From Stagnimonas sp965279705 (GTDB lineage Bacteria > Pseudomonadota > Gammaproteobacteria > Nevskiales > Nevskiaceae): a DNA stretch of 64,000 bases. The DNA is taken from NCBI GenBank assembly GCA_965279705.1, contig OZ257257.1:3286001-3350000 (forward strand). Reading direction: 5' to 3'. A program made the translations under genes and the position numbers. Numbering within the stretch: position 1 is the stretch's first letter; each line of letters begins with the position of its first letter. Positions 39,201-46,935 of this stretch are shown piece by piece. The notes under the pieces were generated by a model. That model had not been told where the DNA came from, ran no database searches, and worked only from the letters and a program-made list of their open reading frames with translations.

Positions 39201-39438
39201 CACGGCGGAGGCCGCCATCGCCAGTGCCCAGCGCTCGGCTTCGCAAGTATGGGAAATCAACGCCTGGCTGGTGCTGCTGGCGCTGCCGGACGACACACTG
39301 GATACCGCCCGTGCGCAGCAAGGCATCGCGCGGCTGGGGCAGCTGATCGCGGCCTCCGGTGCAGCGGGCTACACGCCGTGGCTGGTGCGCGCGCAGAGCC
39401 GCTGGCCACAAACGGCACGGGTTTTGGATCGGGCATAG
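36283..39438 (+). CDS. Zinc-ribbon / class III adenylate cyclase / AAA-type ATPase / TPR regulator
   Basis: 1051 residues from the ATG at 36283; an in-frame ATG at 36250 adds 11 residues, but family members begin at the zinc ribbon CPTC...FCNQCG. Next comes a class III nucleotidyl cyclase domain (VTVLFCDIKGSTRLAQQ, with the metal Asp; TGDGIMALFGAP; GLNSGEVIVGAIG), then a STAND/AAA-like ATPase (Walker A VGEAGIGKSRLCHEF, Walker B LVLLIEDLHFLD), and C-terminal TPR-like helices. The DxxG...TGDG pattern shows an intact catalytic centre. These proteins are large signalling switches. Divergent from rsmG. Confidence 0.85.
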   Translation: MTACPTCAAENPEAARFCNQCGARLNAAAVAPVRQSYTPRHLAERILKERSALRGEKKRVTVLFCDIKGSTRLAQQAGAEAWHHILDRFFGLLNTAVHRYEGTVNQYTGDGIMALFGAPLALEDHAQRACFAALEMQRELRRFADELRLSQGLNLTLRVGLNSGEVIVGAIGDDLRMDYTAQGHTVNLAARMEHICEPGRVYLSRDTARLVEGYFALRSLGRMQVDGIDDAVEVFDLEGAGPIITRLDRSLARGSSPFIGREAETATLLAALDKVRGGEGQVVAVVGEAGIGKSRLCHEFLQACREGGFEVHRATGVPYASALPLHPVRALALSRLGLEGRSNPSEIRRLVAGTLLLEHPEHAAALPAIFDFLGAGEASDAAPDQTTLTRAKLFELLAQFLPCPRGQPLVLLIEDLHFLDAASEEFLQALAQSVHGHRALLLLNHRPEYGDAWLTPALDARIAVTALDAPQLSQLARTRLGGDASVASLAAEIGARAGGNPFFVEEAVQALADAGHLQGTPGHYQLGSAINQWPIPDTVHALLAARIDRLPADDKSLLQSAAVMGESFAPALLTTLVERAPEVCAEALRRLDAAGFLWSTPSGGEYDFRHPLMREVAEGLQLESQRARSHARMAQLLTAQHPIGTTGSAASVRIAHHWQQAGEWARAGEWNLHAARWASTRDMGITIEQAQLALVHLDRAPDSTPVLQLRIAARAGLIRMAQFTPVPSADVERAYAEGRAMAIAAGDMAGVAELTISYGNEALHRSDALGAVRLHTEAVRLCLANGQGAMVQRFRLAILISHFSAGLPREGIALVDEADDGLWRREPIGEENFVSRAFHALMLAWLGDLPRAREHLTAALDYAQRETRNTSWMHAFMVDLAWFSHDSRDVLHHGQRAIELAEQSGSTYFQAIAGRAQGLALCLSGRAAEAIPLLENLTPLCAPGGLAHQFEANHLAALAQAYEGAGQYEAALRTAEAAIASAQRSASQVWEINAWLVLLALPDDTLDTARAQQGIARLGQLIAASGAAGYTPWLVRAQSRWPQTARVLDRA

Positions 39439-39467
39439 TCTCGAAAGAAATATCGCTGGGAGGCGAC

Positions 39468-40898
39468 ATGACGTCACAACTCCGTATCACCCTGAGCATC
39501 GTGCTGATCGCAGGTGCGCTAGCAGGCTGCAAGTCGAAAACAGCCGAAGAGCCCGCCGCCCCTTTCGCCAGCACCTACGTCGCACCCGCAAGCGCCCCGC
39601 TACTGATCCAGCACGCCACCGTGCTCACCGGCACTGGCGTGCAGATCGACGACGCCGATGTGCTGATTCAGGACGGCAAGATCAGCGCCGTGCGCAAGGA
39701 TGCCGGCACCGTGCCGGGTGCAAAAATCATCGACGCCAAGGGCCGCTACGTCACACCGGGCCTGATCGACGCGCACTCGCATCTCGGCGTGTATGCCAGC
39801 CCCTCGGTGTGGGCGACATCGGATGGCAACGAGGCCACCGCGCCCGTGACTGCCGAGGTGTGGAGCGAGCATTCGGTGTGGCCGCAAGATCCGGGCTTCG
39901 AGATCGCCCGCGCCGGCGGCATCACCAGCCTGCTGATCCTGCCCGGCTCGGCCAACCTCATCGGTGGCCGCGCCGTGGTGCTCAAGAACGTGCCGGCGGT
40001 GACCTATCAAGAGATGAAGTTCCCCGACGCGCCGCAGTCCCTGAAAATGGCCTGCGGTGAAAACCCCAAGCGCGTCTACGGGCTGGATGGCAAGCGCGCG
40101 CCTTCGACCCGCATGGGCAATGTCGCGGGCTATCGCGCCGCCTTTGCCAAGGCCAAGGAATACCAAAAGAAGATGGAGGCAGGCCCCATCGAAACCCGCG
40201 ACCTCGCGATGGAAACCTTGGTCGGCGTGCTGAAGGGCGAAATCCTGGTGCAGAACCACTGTTATCGCGCCGACGAGATGGCGGTGATGCTCGATATCGC
40301 CAAGGAGTTCGGCTATCACATCAGCGCCTTCCATCACGGTGTGGAGGCCTACAAGATTGCCGACCGGCTAGCTGAAGAAAACGTCTGCGGCGCGCTGTGG
40401 GCCGACTGGTGGGGCTTCAAGCTGGAGGCCTTCGACGGCATCCGCGAGAACATCGCGCTGGTCGATGCCGCACGCGGCAAAGACAAAGAAGGCAATGAGG
40501 TGAAAGGCTGCGCGATCGTGCATTCGGATGATCCCTACGGCATCCAGCGACTCAATCAGGAAGCCGCCAAGGCCATGTCTGCTGGCCGCCGCATGGGCCT
40601 CAACATTAGCGATGCCGACGCGATCAAATGGGTCACCGCCAACCCGGCCAAGGCGATCGGCATTCTCGACAAGACCGGCACGCTGGAGCCGGGCAAGAAC
40701 GCCGATGTGGTGATCTGGAACGGCACGCCGTTTTCAAGCTACGCGCTCGCCGATCAGGTCTACATCGACGGCGTGCTGCGCTACGACCGCAGTGTGAAAA
40801 AAGCCGCCGACAGCGACTTCATGCTGGGACTGGAGCCGCCCGAATCGATGGCAGACACCGCCGCCAGCGTCGCGGCCCCGACGGAGGCCGCACCATGA
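39468..40898 (+). CDS. Lipoprotein amidohydrolase
   Basis: 476 residues from the ATG at 39468 (ribosome site GGGAGG at 39458-39463). Lipobox LAGC near residue 20. Amidohydrolase-superfamily metal motifs are all visible: DAHSHLG, QNHCYRADEM, FHHGVEAYK and VHSDDPYG. It is probably a periplasmic, outer-membrane-anchored metal hydrolase (peptidase or imidazolonepropionase-like). Its stop overlaps the start of the next amidohydrolase gene (ATGA, 40895-40898). Confidence 0.85.
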   Translation: MTSQLRITLSIVLIAGALAGCKSKTAEEPAAPFASTYVAPASAPLLIQHATVLTGTGVQIDDADVLIQDGKISAVRKDAGTVPGAKIIDAKGRYVTPGLIDAHSHLGVYASPSVWATSDGNEATAPVTAEVWSEHSVWPQDPGFEIARAGGITSLLILPGSANLIGGRAVVLKNVPAVTYQEMKFPDAPQSLKMACGENPKRVYGLDGKRAPSTRMGNVAGYRAAFAKAKEYQKKMEAGPIETRDLAMETLVGVLKGEILVQNHCYRADEMAVMLDIAKEFGYHISAFHHGVEAYKIADRLAEENVCGALWADWWGFKLEAFDGIRENIALVDAARGKDKEGNEVKGCAIVHSDDPYGIQRLNQEAAKAMSAGRRMGLNISDADAIKWVTANPAKAIGILDKTGTLEPGKNADVVIWNGTPFSSYALADQVYIDGVLRYDRSVKKAADSDFMLGLEPPESMADTAASVAAPTEAAP

Positions 40899-42172
40899 AC
40901 CGCCACTTGCGCCTGATCGCCTGTGCCGCCCTGCTCTGCGGCAACGCCCACGCGGCCACGATTGCCTTCACGCATGCGCGCATCCACACCTTGAGCGGTG
41001 GTGCGGCACTCGAAGACGCCACGCTGCTGATCCGCAACGACGCCATCGAGGCCATCGGCTCGACGGTGACGATTCCGCCCGATGCGAAGGTGATCGACGT
41101 CAGGGGCAAGGTCATCACGCCCGGCCTCTTCGACGCCCACACCCACCTCGGCATCGACGAGATCGACGGCGTGGAAGAAACCGTTGATATCGGTAGCGAC
41201 AACCCGCGCTATTCGGCCGCCATCGACGTGGTGGATGGCCTCAACCCGCGCTCGGTGCTGATCCCGGTCAACCGCATCGAGGGCATCACCTACGCGATGT
41301 CGGCACCGGCCTCGGGCCCCGCCGGCCCGCTGTTCGCCGGGCGGGGTGCCGTCGTCAGCCTGGGCACGCTCGATGCGTTCGCACTCAAGCCGCAGGCCGC
41401 GATGTTCGTAGCACTCGGCGAAGCGGGCGCGGCGCGCATCAAAGGCGGCCGGCCCGGCCTGCTGCTGGCGCTGCGCGAGGCGTTTGAAGAGGCGAAACAG
41501 CTCGGCAGCAGCAGCCCGGTGCAGCGCCCCGCACAGCTCGGCGCGCTCGATGCCGCGGCCCTCAAGCCCGTGCTGGCGGGCGAGATGCCGCTGGTGGCCG
41601 ACGTCAACCGCGCAGCAGATATCCGCGTGCTGCTGCAACTGGCAGACGACTACGGCATCAAGCTGGTGATCCACGGCGGCGCCGAGGCGCATCTGGTGGC
41701 GGCCGAACTGGCAGCCAGGCAGGTGCCCGTCATCCTCGACCCGACGCTCAATCTGCCCGAGCACTTCGAGTCGCTGGCGGCCCGCGCCGATGCGGCGGCC
41801 ATTCTCTTCAAGGCCGGGGTGCGCATCGCATTTTCGGGTGAAGGCCCGAACACCGGCAGCCACAACAGTCGCAACATCCGGCAGCTGGCCGGCAACGCTG
41901 TCGCGCACGGCCTGCCCTGGAACGCGGCCCTCGCCGCCATCACCAGCAATCCCGCCGCCATCTACGGCTTGAGCTCCACGCTCGGTACGCTGGAGACCGG
42001 CAAGCAGGCGAGCTTCGTGGTGTGGGACGGCGACCCGCTGGAAGTGACCAGCGCCGCCGTGCAGGTCTACGCCGCCGGCCGCGCCCTGCCCATGGTCAGC
42101 CGCCAGACCCTGCTGCGCGATCGTTACGCGCAACGCCGCGCCGCAACCCTCATGAAACCAGCGACCCCGTGA
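40895..42172 (+). CDS. Periplasmic amidohydrolase-like protein with altered metal site
   Basis: 425 residues with a signal peptide (LIACAALLCGNAHA). DAHTHLG is kept, but the positions aligned to the neighbour's other ligands differ: VADVNRAADI in place of QNHCYRADEM, HGG in place of HHG, and SGEGPN in place of HSDDP. The protein may therefore be a poorly active or inactive partner of the preceding amidohydrolase. It is coupled to that gene by a 4-nt overlap and to the next by a GTGA overlap. Confidence 0.8.
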   Translation: MNRHLRLIACAALLCGNAHAATIAFTHARIHTLSGGAALEDATLLIRNDAIEAIGSTVTIPPDAKVIDVRGKVITPGLFDAHTHLGIDEIDGVEETVDIGSDNPRYSAAIDVVDGLNPRSVLIPVNRIEGITYAMSAPASGPAGPLFAGRGAVVSLGTLDAFALKPQAAMFVALGEAGAARIKGGRPGLLLALREAFEEAKQLGSSSPVQRPAQLGALDAAALKPVLAGEMPLVADVNRAADIRVLLQLADDYGIKLVIHGGAEAHLVAAELAARQVPVILDPTLNLPEHFESLAARADAAAILFKAGVRIAFSGEGPNTGSHNSRNIRQLAGNAVAHGLPWNAALAAITSNPAAIYGLSSTLGTLETGKQASFVVWDGDPLEVTSAAVQVYAAGRALPMVSRQTLLRDRYAQRRAATLMKPATP

Positions 42173-42954
42173 GCCAACCGGCCTTGATGATCGCCCTGCC
42201 CGCCTATGGTGGGCAGGTGACGACAGTGTTCATGGAGGCCCTGCTGCGCTTTGCCGCACTGGCGCGCGGCAGCGGCATCGCCATCACTCTCAAAATCCTG
42301 TCGCAGGAAAGCCTGATCCCGCGCGGCCGCAACACGCTGGTAGCGGAGTTTCTCGGGCGACCCGAACTGACGCACCTGCTCTTCATCGACGCCGACATCG
42401 GTTTCGATCCGCAGGGCATTCTGCGCATGCTGGCATTCGACAAGCCGCTGATCGGCGGTGCCTATGCCAAGAAGGGCATCGACTGGGCGCGCGTGCATGC
42501 GGCTGCGACCTCGGGCAAGCCACCGGCGGCACTGGCACAAGCCGGCCTCGACTACGCCTTGAATCTCATCGACGAAGACCTGGCCGCGCAGGATCGCATC
42601 CCGGTCACACAGGGCTTCGTGCGCGTCAGCAAATGCGGCACCGGCATCATGCTGATCCGCCGCGATGTGCTGACGGCGCTCGCTGCCAAGTATCCCGAGC
42701 TGCGCTACGAGAACGACATTGCCGGCTACGACAACGCCTTCACGCGCGGCAATTTCTGGGGCTTTTTCGACACGCTGCACCACCCGGTGTCGCGCCGCTA
42801 TCTGAGCGAGGACTACGCCTTTTGCCACCGCTGGACCCAGGGCTGCGGCGGTGAAATCTGGATGGACGTGGAGAGTGTGGTGACCCACCACGGCAGCTAC
42901 GGCTATCGCGGCAGTTTTCTTTCGGTGGTGCCGTTTACGCCGGATGCTGTCTAA
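42169..42954 (+). CDS. GT-A-fold glycosyltransferase-like protein
   Basis: 261 residues from the GTG at 42169, overlapping the preceding stop (42170-42172). LPAYGGQ near the start, LLFIDADIGFDPQ (DxD-type metal motif) near residue 70, and a later EDYAFCHRW segment suggest a nucleotide-sugar transferase of the Anp1/GT62-like kind. There is no membrane helix. The acceptor is unknown. Confidence 0.6.
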   Translation: MSQPALMIALPAYGGQVTTVFMEALLRFAALARGSGIAITLKILSQESLIPRGRNTLVAEFLGRPELTHLLFIDADIGFDPQGILRMLAFDKPLIGGAYAKKGIDWARVHAAATSGKPPAALAQAGLDYALNLIDEDLAAQDRIPVTQGFVRVSKCGTGIMLIRRDVLTALAAKYPELRYENDIAGYDNAFTRGNFWGFFDTLHHPVSRRYLSEDYAFCHRWTQGCGGEIWMDVESVVTHHGSYGYRGSFLSVVPFTPDAV

Positions 42955-42959
42955 GTCAA

Positions 42960-43405
42960 CGGCATGTGCAGCAGTGATTTGTTAGGCGTTGTGCCGCCGT
43001 ACAACGATTATTCCGATGGCTATCAAATGCAGAAGCACCACGACTGACTCCACCATGCCGATCACCAACGCGCCGGTGATGCTCTTACCCATGCAAGCAA
43101 GGCCCGCTAGCGGCGCACACACTGCGGCTAGCGAAATCAGCCAAAGCAGCAAGATGTCGCTGGCATCGGGTTTGCGCATCTTGCTCAGGCACACGAACGA
43201 GACAATGTAGCTAGCAACGAAGCAGATAAAAGCAACGAAGCCCACTGGATTCTCGCGAACCCATGCAGGTACGTCGCTGATCCGAAATATCAATACAAGG
43301 ATCGCGAATGCAAAGACCATTGACCCTGCAAGCCATCGCGATGCCCAGCTAGCAAGTGTTGCAACCACATCCGTTTTTGGCACTGGTTTCTCCACTGCTG
43401 CCTAA
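42960..43405 (-). mobile_element. Gene-cassette-like segment bracketed by GTTAGGC/GCCTAAC core sites
   Basis: On the minus strand, a GTTAGGC core (43406-43400) precedes the small membrane-protein gene, and its TAA stop lies inside a GCCTAAC core (42987-42981). This is the arrangement of integron cassettes relative to attC. Excising 43405-42960 would leave the two flanking convergent genes about 8 bp apart. The implied circular-junction site is only ~34 bp, shorter than classical attC (57 bp or more), and lacks a clear second stem. GC content is visibly lower than in the neighbours. Confidence 0.35.
42982..43395 (-). CDS. Small four-helix membrane protein (cassette-borne candidate)
   Basis: 137 residues from a GTG at 43395. 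Four hydrophobic segments (WLAGSMVFAFAILVLIF; VGFVAFICFVASYIVSF; ILLLWLISLAAVCAPL; VVVLLHLIAIGIIVV). No family recognised. GC and codon use are lower than in the surrounding genes. The whole gene is enclosed by inverted GTTAGGC/GCCTAAC words, with further inverted GCAGCAGTG/CACTGCTGC words beside them. Confidence 0.65.
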   Translation of the reverse strand: MEKPVPKTDVVATLASWASRWLAGSMVFAFAILVLIFRISDVPAWVRENPVGFVAFICFVASYIVSFVCLSKMRKPDASDILLLWLISLAAVCAPLAGLACMGKSITGALVIGMVESVVVLLHLIAIGIIVVRRHNA

Positions 43406-43408
43406 CGC

Positions 43409-44380
43409 TTAGTAGGCCTTGACCTTGACGCCGAACAGGATGCCGAAGTCTGGCGAGGCATTCACACTCGGGTCTTCCAGCACGGCGAGATCGAACACGA
43501 AGTGCTGATAAGGCAGCCTGAACCCCACCGCCAGCGGCGCGCCGACGCGGGACAGCGGATCGAGGCTGGAGCTTTTATAGAGCTTGCTGTGGGCATTGAC
43601 CTGCACCACGCCGTCGAGCGCGCCGTAGATCGGCACGATCAGCACCGCACCGGCGAGGCCCACCACCGGCTGCTGCAAGTCCGCCAGCGGGCCGTCGGTG
43701 GTGGCGGCACTGACGCCGCCGGAGAGCAGTAGTGCGGCACGACGCGATTCGGTGAGTGGCAGCGAGTAGTCCACCCACAGTGCGCCGCCGGTGTGGCCGC
43801 CAGTGAGTTGGTCCTTGTCGCCCGTGGGTAGTTGCAGCAGGCCGCGCAGCGTGAAGCGCTCGCTGAGCGCAAGGCCGAGACCCAGGCGCACATCGGCAAA
43901 GCCGGAGTCGCCCTTGTTGATGTCCAGCAGTGTCACGCCATCGCGCACGTAGCGCAGGCGGTAGCGGTCCTGCGGCACGTCGCCGCGGTTGGCGTTGGGC
44001 AGGCCGAAGGTGTCGTGCCAGCTCTCGATGCCGGAGTCCATCACGCCGCCGCCGCTGAACAGCAGTGGCACTTCCAGCGACCACTCCAGCGCATGGCCGA
44101 AGACCGGCGCGATGCCGGCGCGGTAGCGCAGCGCCACGCGCTGGGATTCGCCGTCCAGCGTCAGGTCTTCGCGGGCATTGCCCTGCACGAAGAACTCGTT
44201 GCTCCAGTCCAGCGTGACGCTGTTGATCGACTCGCCTTTGGGCACCACCGCGCCCTGGCCCAGGCCCGGCAATGCGGCAGCACGCGCGACGCTGGCTTGG
44301 TTGAAGGTCTCGAAGCCCTCGGCCTGTGCCGTGGTGGCAACCGCAAATGCAGCAAGGGCGAAACAGAGGCGAAGGCGCAT
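43409..44380 (-). CDS. DUF3187-like outer-membrane protein
   Basis: 323 residues from the ATG at 44380, giving a signal peptide ending in TAQA. The rest alternates beta-strand-like segments (NSVTLDWSNEFFVQG; RYRAGIAPVFGHALEWSLEVPL; GLLQLPTGDKDQLTGGH) and ends in an aromatic C-terminus (VKVKAY). This is the pattern of a small outer-membrane barrel of the DUF3187 type. The function is unknown. It is divergent from the DAHP synthase gene. Confidence 0.7.
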   Translation of the reverse strand: MRLRLCFALAAFAVATTAQAEGFETFNQASVARAAALPGLGQGAVVPKGESINSVTLDWSNEFFVQGNAREDLTLDGESQRVALRYRAGIAPVFGHALEWSLEVPLLFSGGGVMDSGIESWHDTFGLPNANRGDVPQDRYRLRYVRDGVTLLDINKGDSGFADVRLGLGLALSERFTLRGLLQLPTGDKDQLTGGHTGGALWVDYSLPLTESRRAALLLSGGVSAATTDGPLADLQQPVVGLAGAVLIVPIYGALDGVVQVNAHSKLYKSSSLDPLSRVGAPLAVGFRLPYQHFVFDLAVLEDPSVNASPDFGILFGVKVKAY

Positions 44381-44500
44381 CCAAGAACTCCAGGGTCGAA
44401 TTACCAAAGGCTATCAGCCGCCGCACTTCTGGTGATAGGCCAGCAGCGGGCGCAGTCGCTATCATCGCCCGCCGCGCCGTGCGGACTCGTTGAATTGCTC

Positions 44501-45556
44501 ATGAAACTCGTCACCGAAAATCTTCGCATCGCCTCCGTCAGCCCGGTCGCCACGCCTGCCCAGGTGCAGGCCGAACTGCCGCTGCTCGAAGCCGCCGCCA
44601 ACACCGTGGCGCGCACCCGTCTGGCGATTCAGAACGTGCTCAATGGCACGGACGACCGCCTGCTGGTGATCGTCGGCCCCTGCTCGATCCACGACACGGC
44701 CGCTGCGCTCGAATACGCCGACAAGCTCGCCCACGCGCGCGAGAAGCTCGACAAGGAACTGCTGATCGTGATGCGCGTGTACTTCGAGAAGCCGCGCACG
44801 ACGGTGGGCTGGAAGGGCCTCATCAACGACCCGGACTTGAACGACAGCTACCAGATCGACCGCGGCCTGCGCGTCGCACGCGAGCTGCTGCTCACCCTCA
44901 ACACCCGCGGCATGCCGGCCGGTGTGGAGTTTCTCGACATCCTCACGCCGCAGTACATGGCCGATCTCGTCAGCTGGGGTGCCATTGGCGCGCGCACCAC
45001 CGAGTCACAGTTGCATCGAGAGATGACCAGCGGGCTCAGCTGCCCGGTCGGCTTCAAGAACGGCACCGATGGTTCGGTGAAGATCGCCGTCGATGCCTGC
45101 CAGTCGGCCAAGCATTCGCATCGCTTCCTCTCGCTGACGCACGGCGGCCAGATCGCGATCTTCGAGACCCGTGGCAACCCGGATTGCCACGTGATTCTGC
45201 GCGGCGGCAGCAAGGGCACCAACTTCGACGCGGCGAGTGTGGATGCCGCCTGCGCCGAGCTCGCCAAGGGCAAGCTGCGCGAGCAGGTGATGATCGACTT
45301 CAGCCACGCCAACAGCCAGAAGCAGCACGGCAAGCAGATGGAGGTCGGCGCCGATGTCGCCGCCCGCCTCGCCGCCGGCGAGCGACGCATCACCGGCGTG
45401 ATGATCGAAAGCCATCTGGTCGAAGGCCGGCAGGACATTCAGCCCGGCAAACCACTCACCTATGGCCAGAGCATCACCGATGCCTGCATCGACTGGTCGC
45501 ACACCGAGGCGCTGCTGGCAACGCTCGCTAATGGTGTTGCCCAACGGCGTGGCTAA
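44501..45556 (+). CDS. aroG: 3-deoxy-7-phosphoheptulonate synthase (AroF/G/H type)
   Basis: 351 residues. Class I alpha-type DAHP synthase motifs: GPCSIHD near 65, RVYFEKPRTTVGWKGLINDP near 95, GARTTESQLHREMTSGLSCPVGFKNGT near 165. It joins phosphoenolpyruvate and erythrose-4-phosphate in the first step of aromatic amino-acid synthesis. Which feedback class (Phe, Tyr or Trp) cannot be told with certainty. Confidence 0.95.
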   Translation: MKLVTENLRIASVSPVATPAQVQAELPLLEAAANTVARTRLAIQNVLNGTDDRLLVIVGPCSIHDTAAALEYADKLAHAREKLDKELLIVMRVYFEKPRTTVGWKGLINDPDLNDSYQIDRGLRVARELLLTLNTRGMPAGVEFLDILTPQYMADLVSWGAIGARTTESQLHREMTSGLSCPVGFKNGTDGSVKIAVDACQSAKHSHRFLSLTHGGQIAIFETRGNPDCHVILRGGSKGTNFDAASVDAACAELAKGKLREQVMIDFSHANSQKQHGKQMEVGADVAARLAAGERRITGVMIESHLVEGRQDIQPGKPLTYGQSITDACIDWSHTEALLATLANGVAQRRG

Positions 45557-45635
45557 AAGGTCGTTGCGGTAGCCCCGGCATCTGTCGCCGGCGCAGAATC
45601 GTAGCCATTGCTATTGATTGTGTTGAGGTGCGCTC

Positions 45636-46931
45636 ATGGCTGCTGAATCTCTGGGTTTGAAATACCGTCACCACGCCGCAAGTCTGGCGGCCCTGGTCGC
45701 ACTGGGTCTAGCTGGTTGCGGCGGCGGTGGCGGCTCGGGTGACTCCGGCCTGCCGCAGCCTCTGGGCGATATCGCCCAGCCGGTGACGGCAGCGGTGCCC
45801 ACCGCGCCCTACGCCAAGGTGCTGGGCGACTGCACCTTCAACCCCTCGCGCGGCACTGCCTGCCTGCTCAGCACGCTGCCGTTTCTGGGGCAGGACAACG
45901 CCACGCTGACCGTCGACCAGATCATGGAGCGCGTCGCGGTGACGCACCCCTGGATGGCGACGCGCTTCCGCGACGTGCTCAACACCCAGCCCACCGAACT
46001 CTTGCAGATGATGCGCTCGGTCACCGCCGTCATCATCGGCAGCAAGGTGCGGCCCTCGTTCTATTTCCCGATGACGGGTGCGATCTATCTCGACCCGGAC
46101 ACCCTGTGGCTCACCCAGGCCGAGCACGACACCATCGACAAGACGCCCGATGCGCGCGTCGATTTCGGCAAGGATTTGCAGTTCCGTGCCATCTGGCGCT
46201 ACGTCAAGAATAACGACTACGCCTACCCCCACTACGCGCCGGATTATCGTGGCGACCGCCCCATCGGCGACACCCGCATCGCCCTCGGCCGCCTGCTAGC
46301 ACACGAGCTGGCGCACGCGGGGGATTTCAGCCCGCCCAAGAACCTTGCTGCGCTCGCCCGCAACCAGACCGCCGAACAGGCGATCAGCGCGCAATCGAGT
46401 AACTGGATTTCCACCCGCCTGAAGCAGAACCAGCCGCTCACCTCCGCCGCCTGGCCGGGCCTGGCGCAGGTGCTCTACGCCAATGCCGGCCCCAATGCCG
46501 AGCAGAAGGGCTACACCCCGGCGCAGGCCGGCGCGCTGGCCGAGCCCGATCGCGCCGCCGACGCCTACGGCTATTTCACCCAGTACGAAGACGTGGCGAT
46601 GCTGACGGAAGAAATCCTCAGCTGGTGCTTCTATGGCATCCAGCGCGACTTCGCGACCAGCAATCGCCCCGCCAGCGGCGACTACATCGTCGGCTGGGGC
46701 GTGCGCGGCCGCGTCGGCACCGCCAACGTCAATCAAGCCGCGCGTTTCGTGGTGCAGGAGCTCTTGCCCAGCGCCGCGTTCGACAGCTGCTATTCCAGTC
46801 TGCCCGCGCCGGTGCGCATGCGCGCCGGGGCGACGTGGACCTCGAATCTCGACCCTTCAGGCACCAGTGCCAAGGCAAAGGCCGTCACGATCGACGCCGT
46901 ACGGCCGAGCGATCTGCTGCCGCCGGGCTAG
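45636..46931 (+). CDS. Lipoprotein with HELAH metallopeptidase-like motif
   Basis: 431 residues. Lipobox GLAGC near 28 followed by a Gly-rich tether (GGGGGSG). A possible zinc motif HELAH lies near residue 225 (RLLAHELAHAGDF), with acidic residues downstream (EPDRAADAYGYF). No family is recognised; a zinc peptidase is only suggested. It has a GAGGTG ribosome site. Confidence 0.65.
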   Translation: MAAESLGLKYRHHAASLAALVALGLAGCGGGGGSGDSGLPQPLGDIAQPVTAAVPTAPYAKVLGDCTFNPSRGTACLLSTLPFLGQDNATLTVDQIMERVAVTHPWMATRFRDVLNTQPTELLQMMRSVTAVIIGSKVRPSFYFPMTGAIYLDPDTLWLTQAEHDTIDKTPDARVDFGKDLQFRAIWRYVKNNDYAYPHYAPDYRGDRPIGDTRIALGRLLAHELAHAGDFSPPKNLAALARNQTAEQAISAQSSNWISTRLKQNQPLTSAAWPGLAQVLYANAGPNAEQKGYTPAQAGALAEPDRAADAYGYFTQYEDVAMLTEEILSWCFYGIQRDFATSNRPASGDYIVGWGVRGRVGTANVNQAARFVVQELLPSAAFDSCYSSLPAPVRMRAGATWTSNLDPSGTSAKAKAVTIDAVRPSDLLPPG

Positions 46932-46935
46932 CGCG

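Noticed and set aside
42949..42987. Canonical attC in forward orientation (GTCTAAG...GTTAGGC)
   Set aside because: Only 6 of 7 bases fit the left core and the upstream gene belongs to a conserved overlapping operon, so it is not a cassette gene. The minus-strand reading fits better, though still short.
45557..45635. Terminator after the DAHP synthase gene
   Set aside because: Only a weak GGCTA...TAGCC pairing with a long loop and no T-run was seen.
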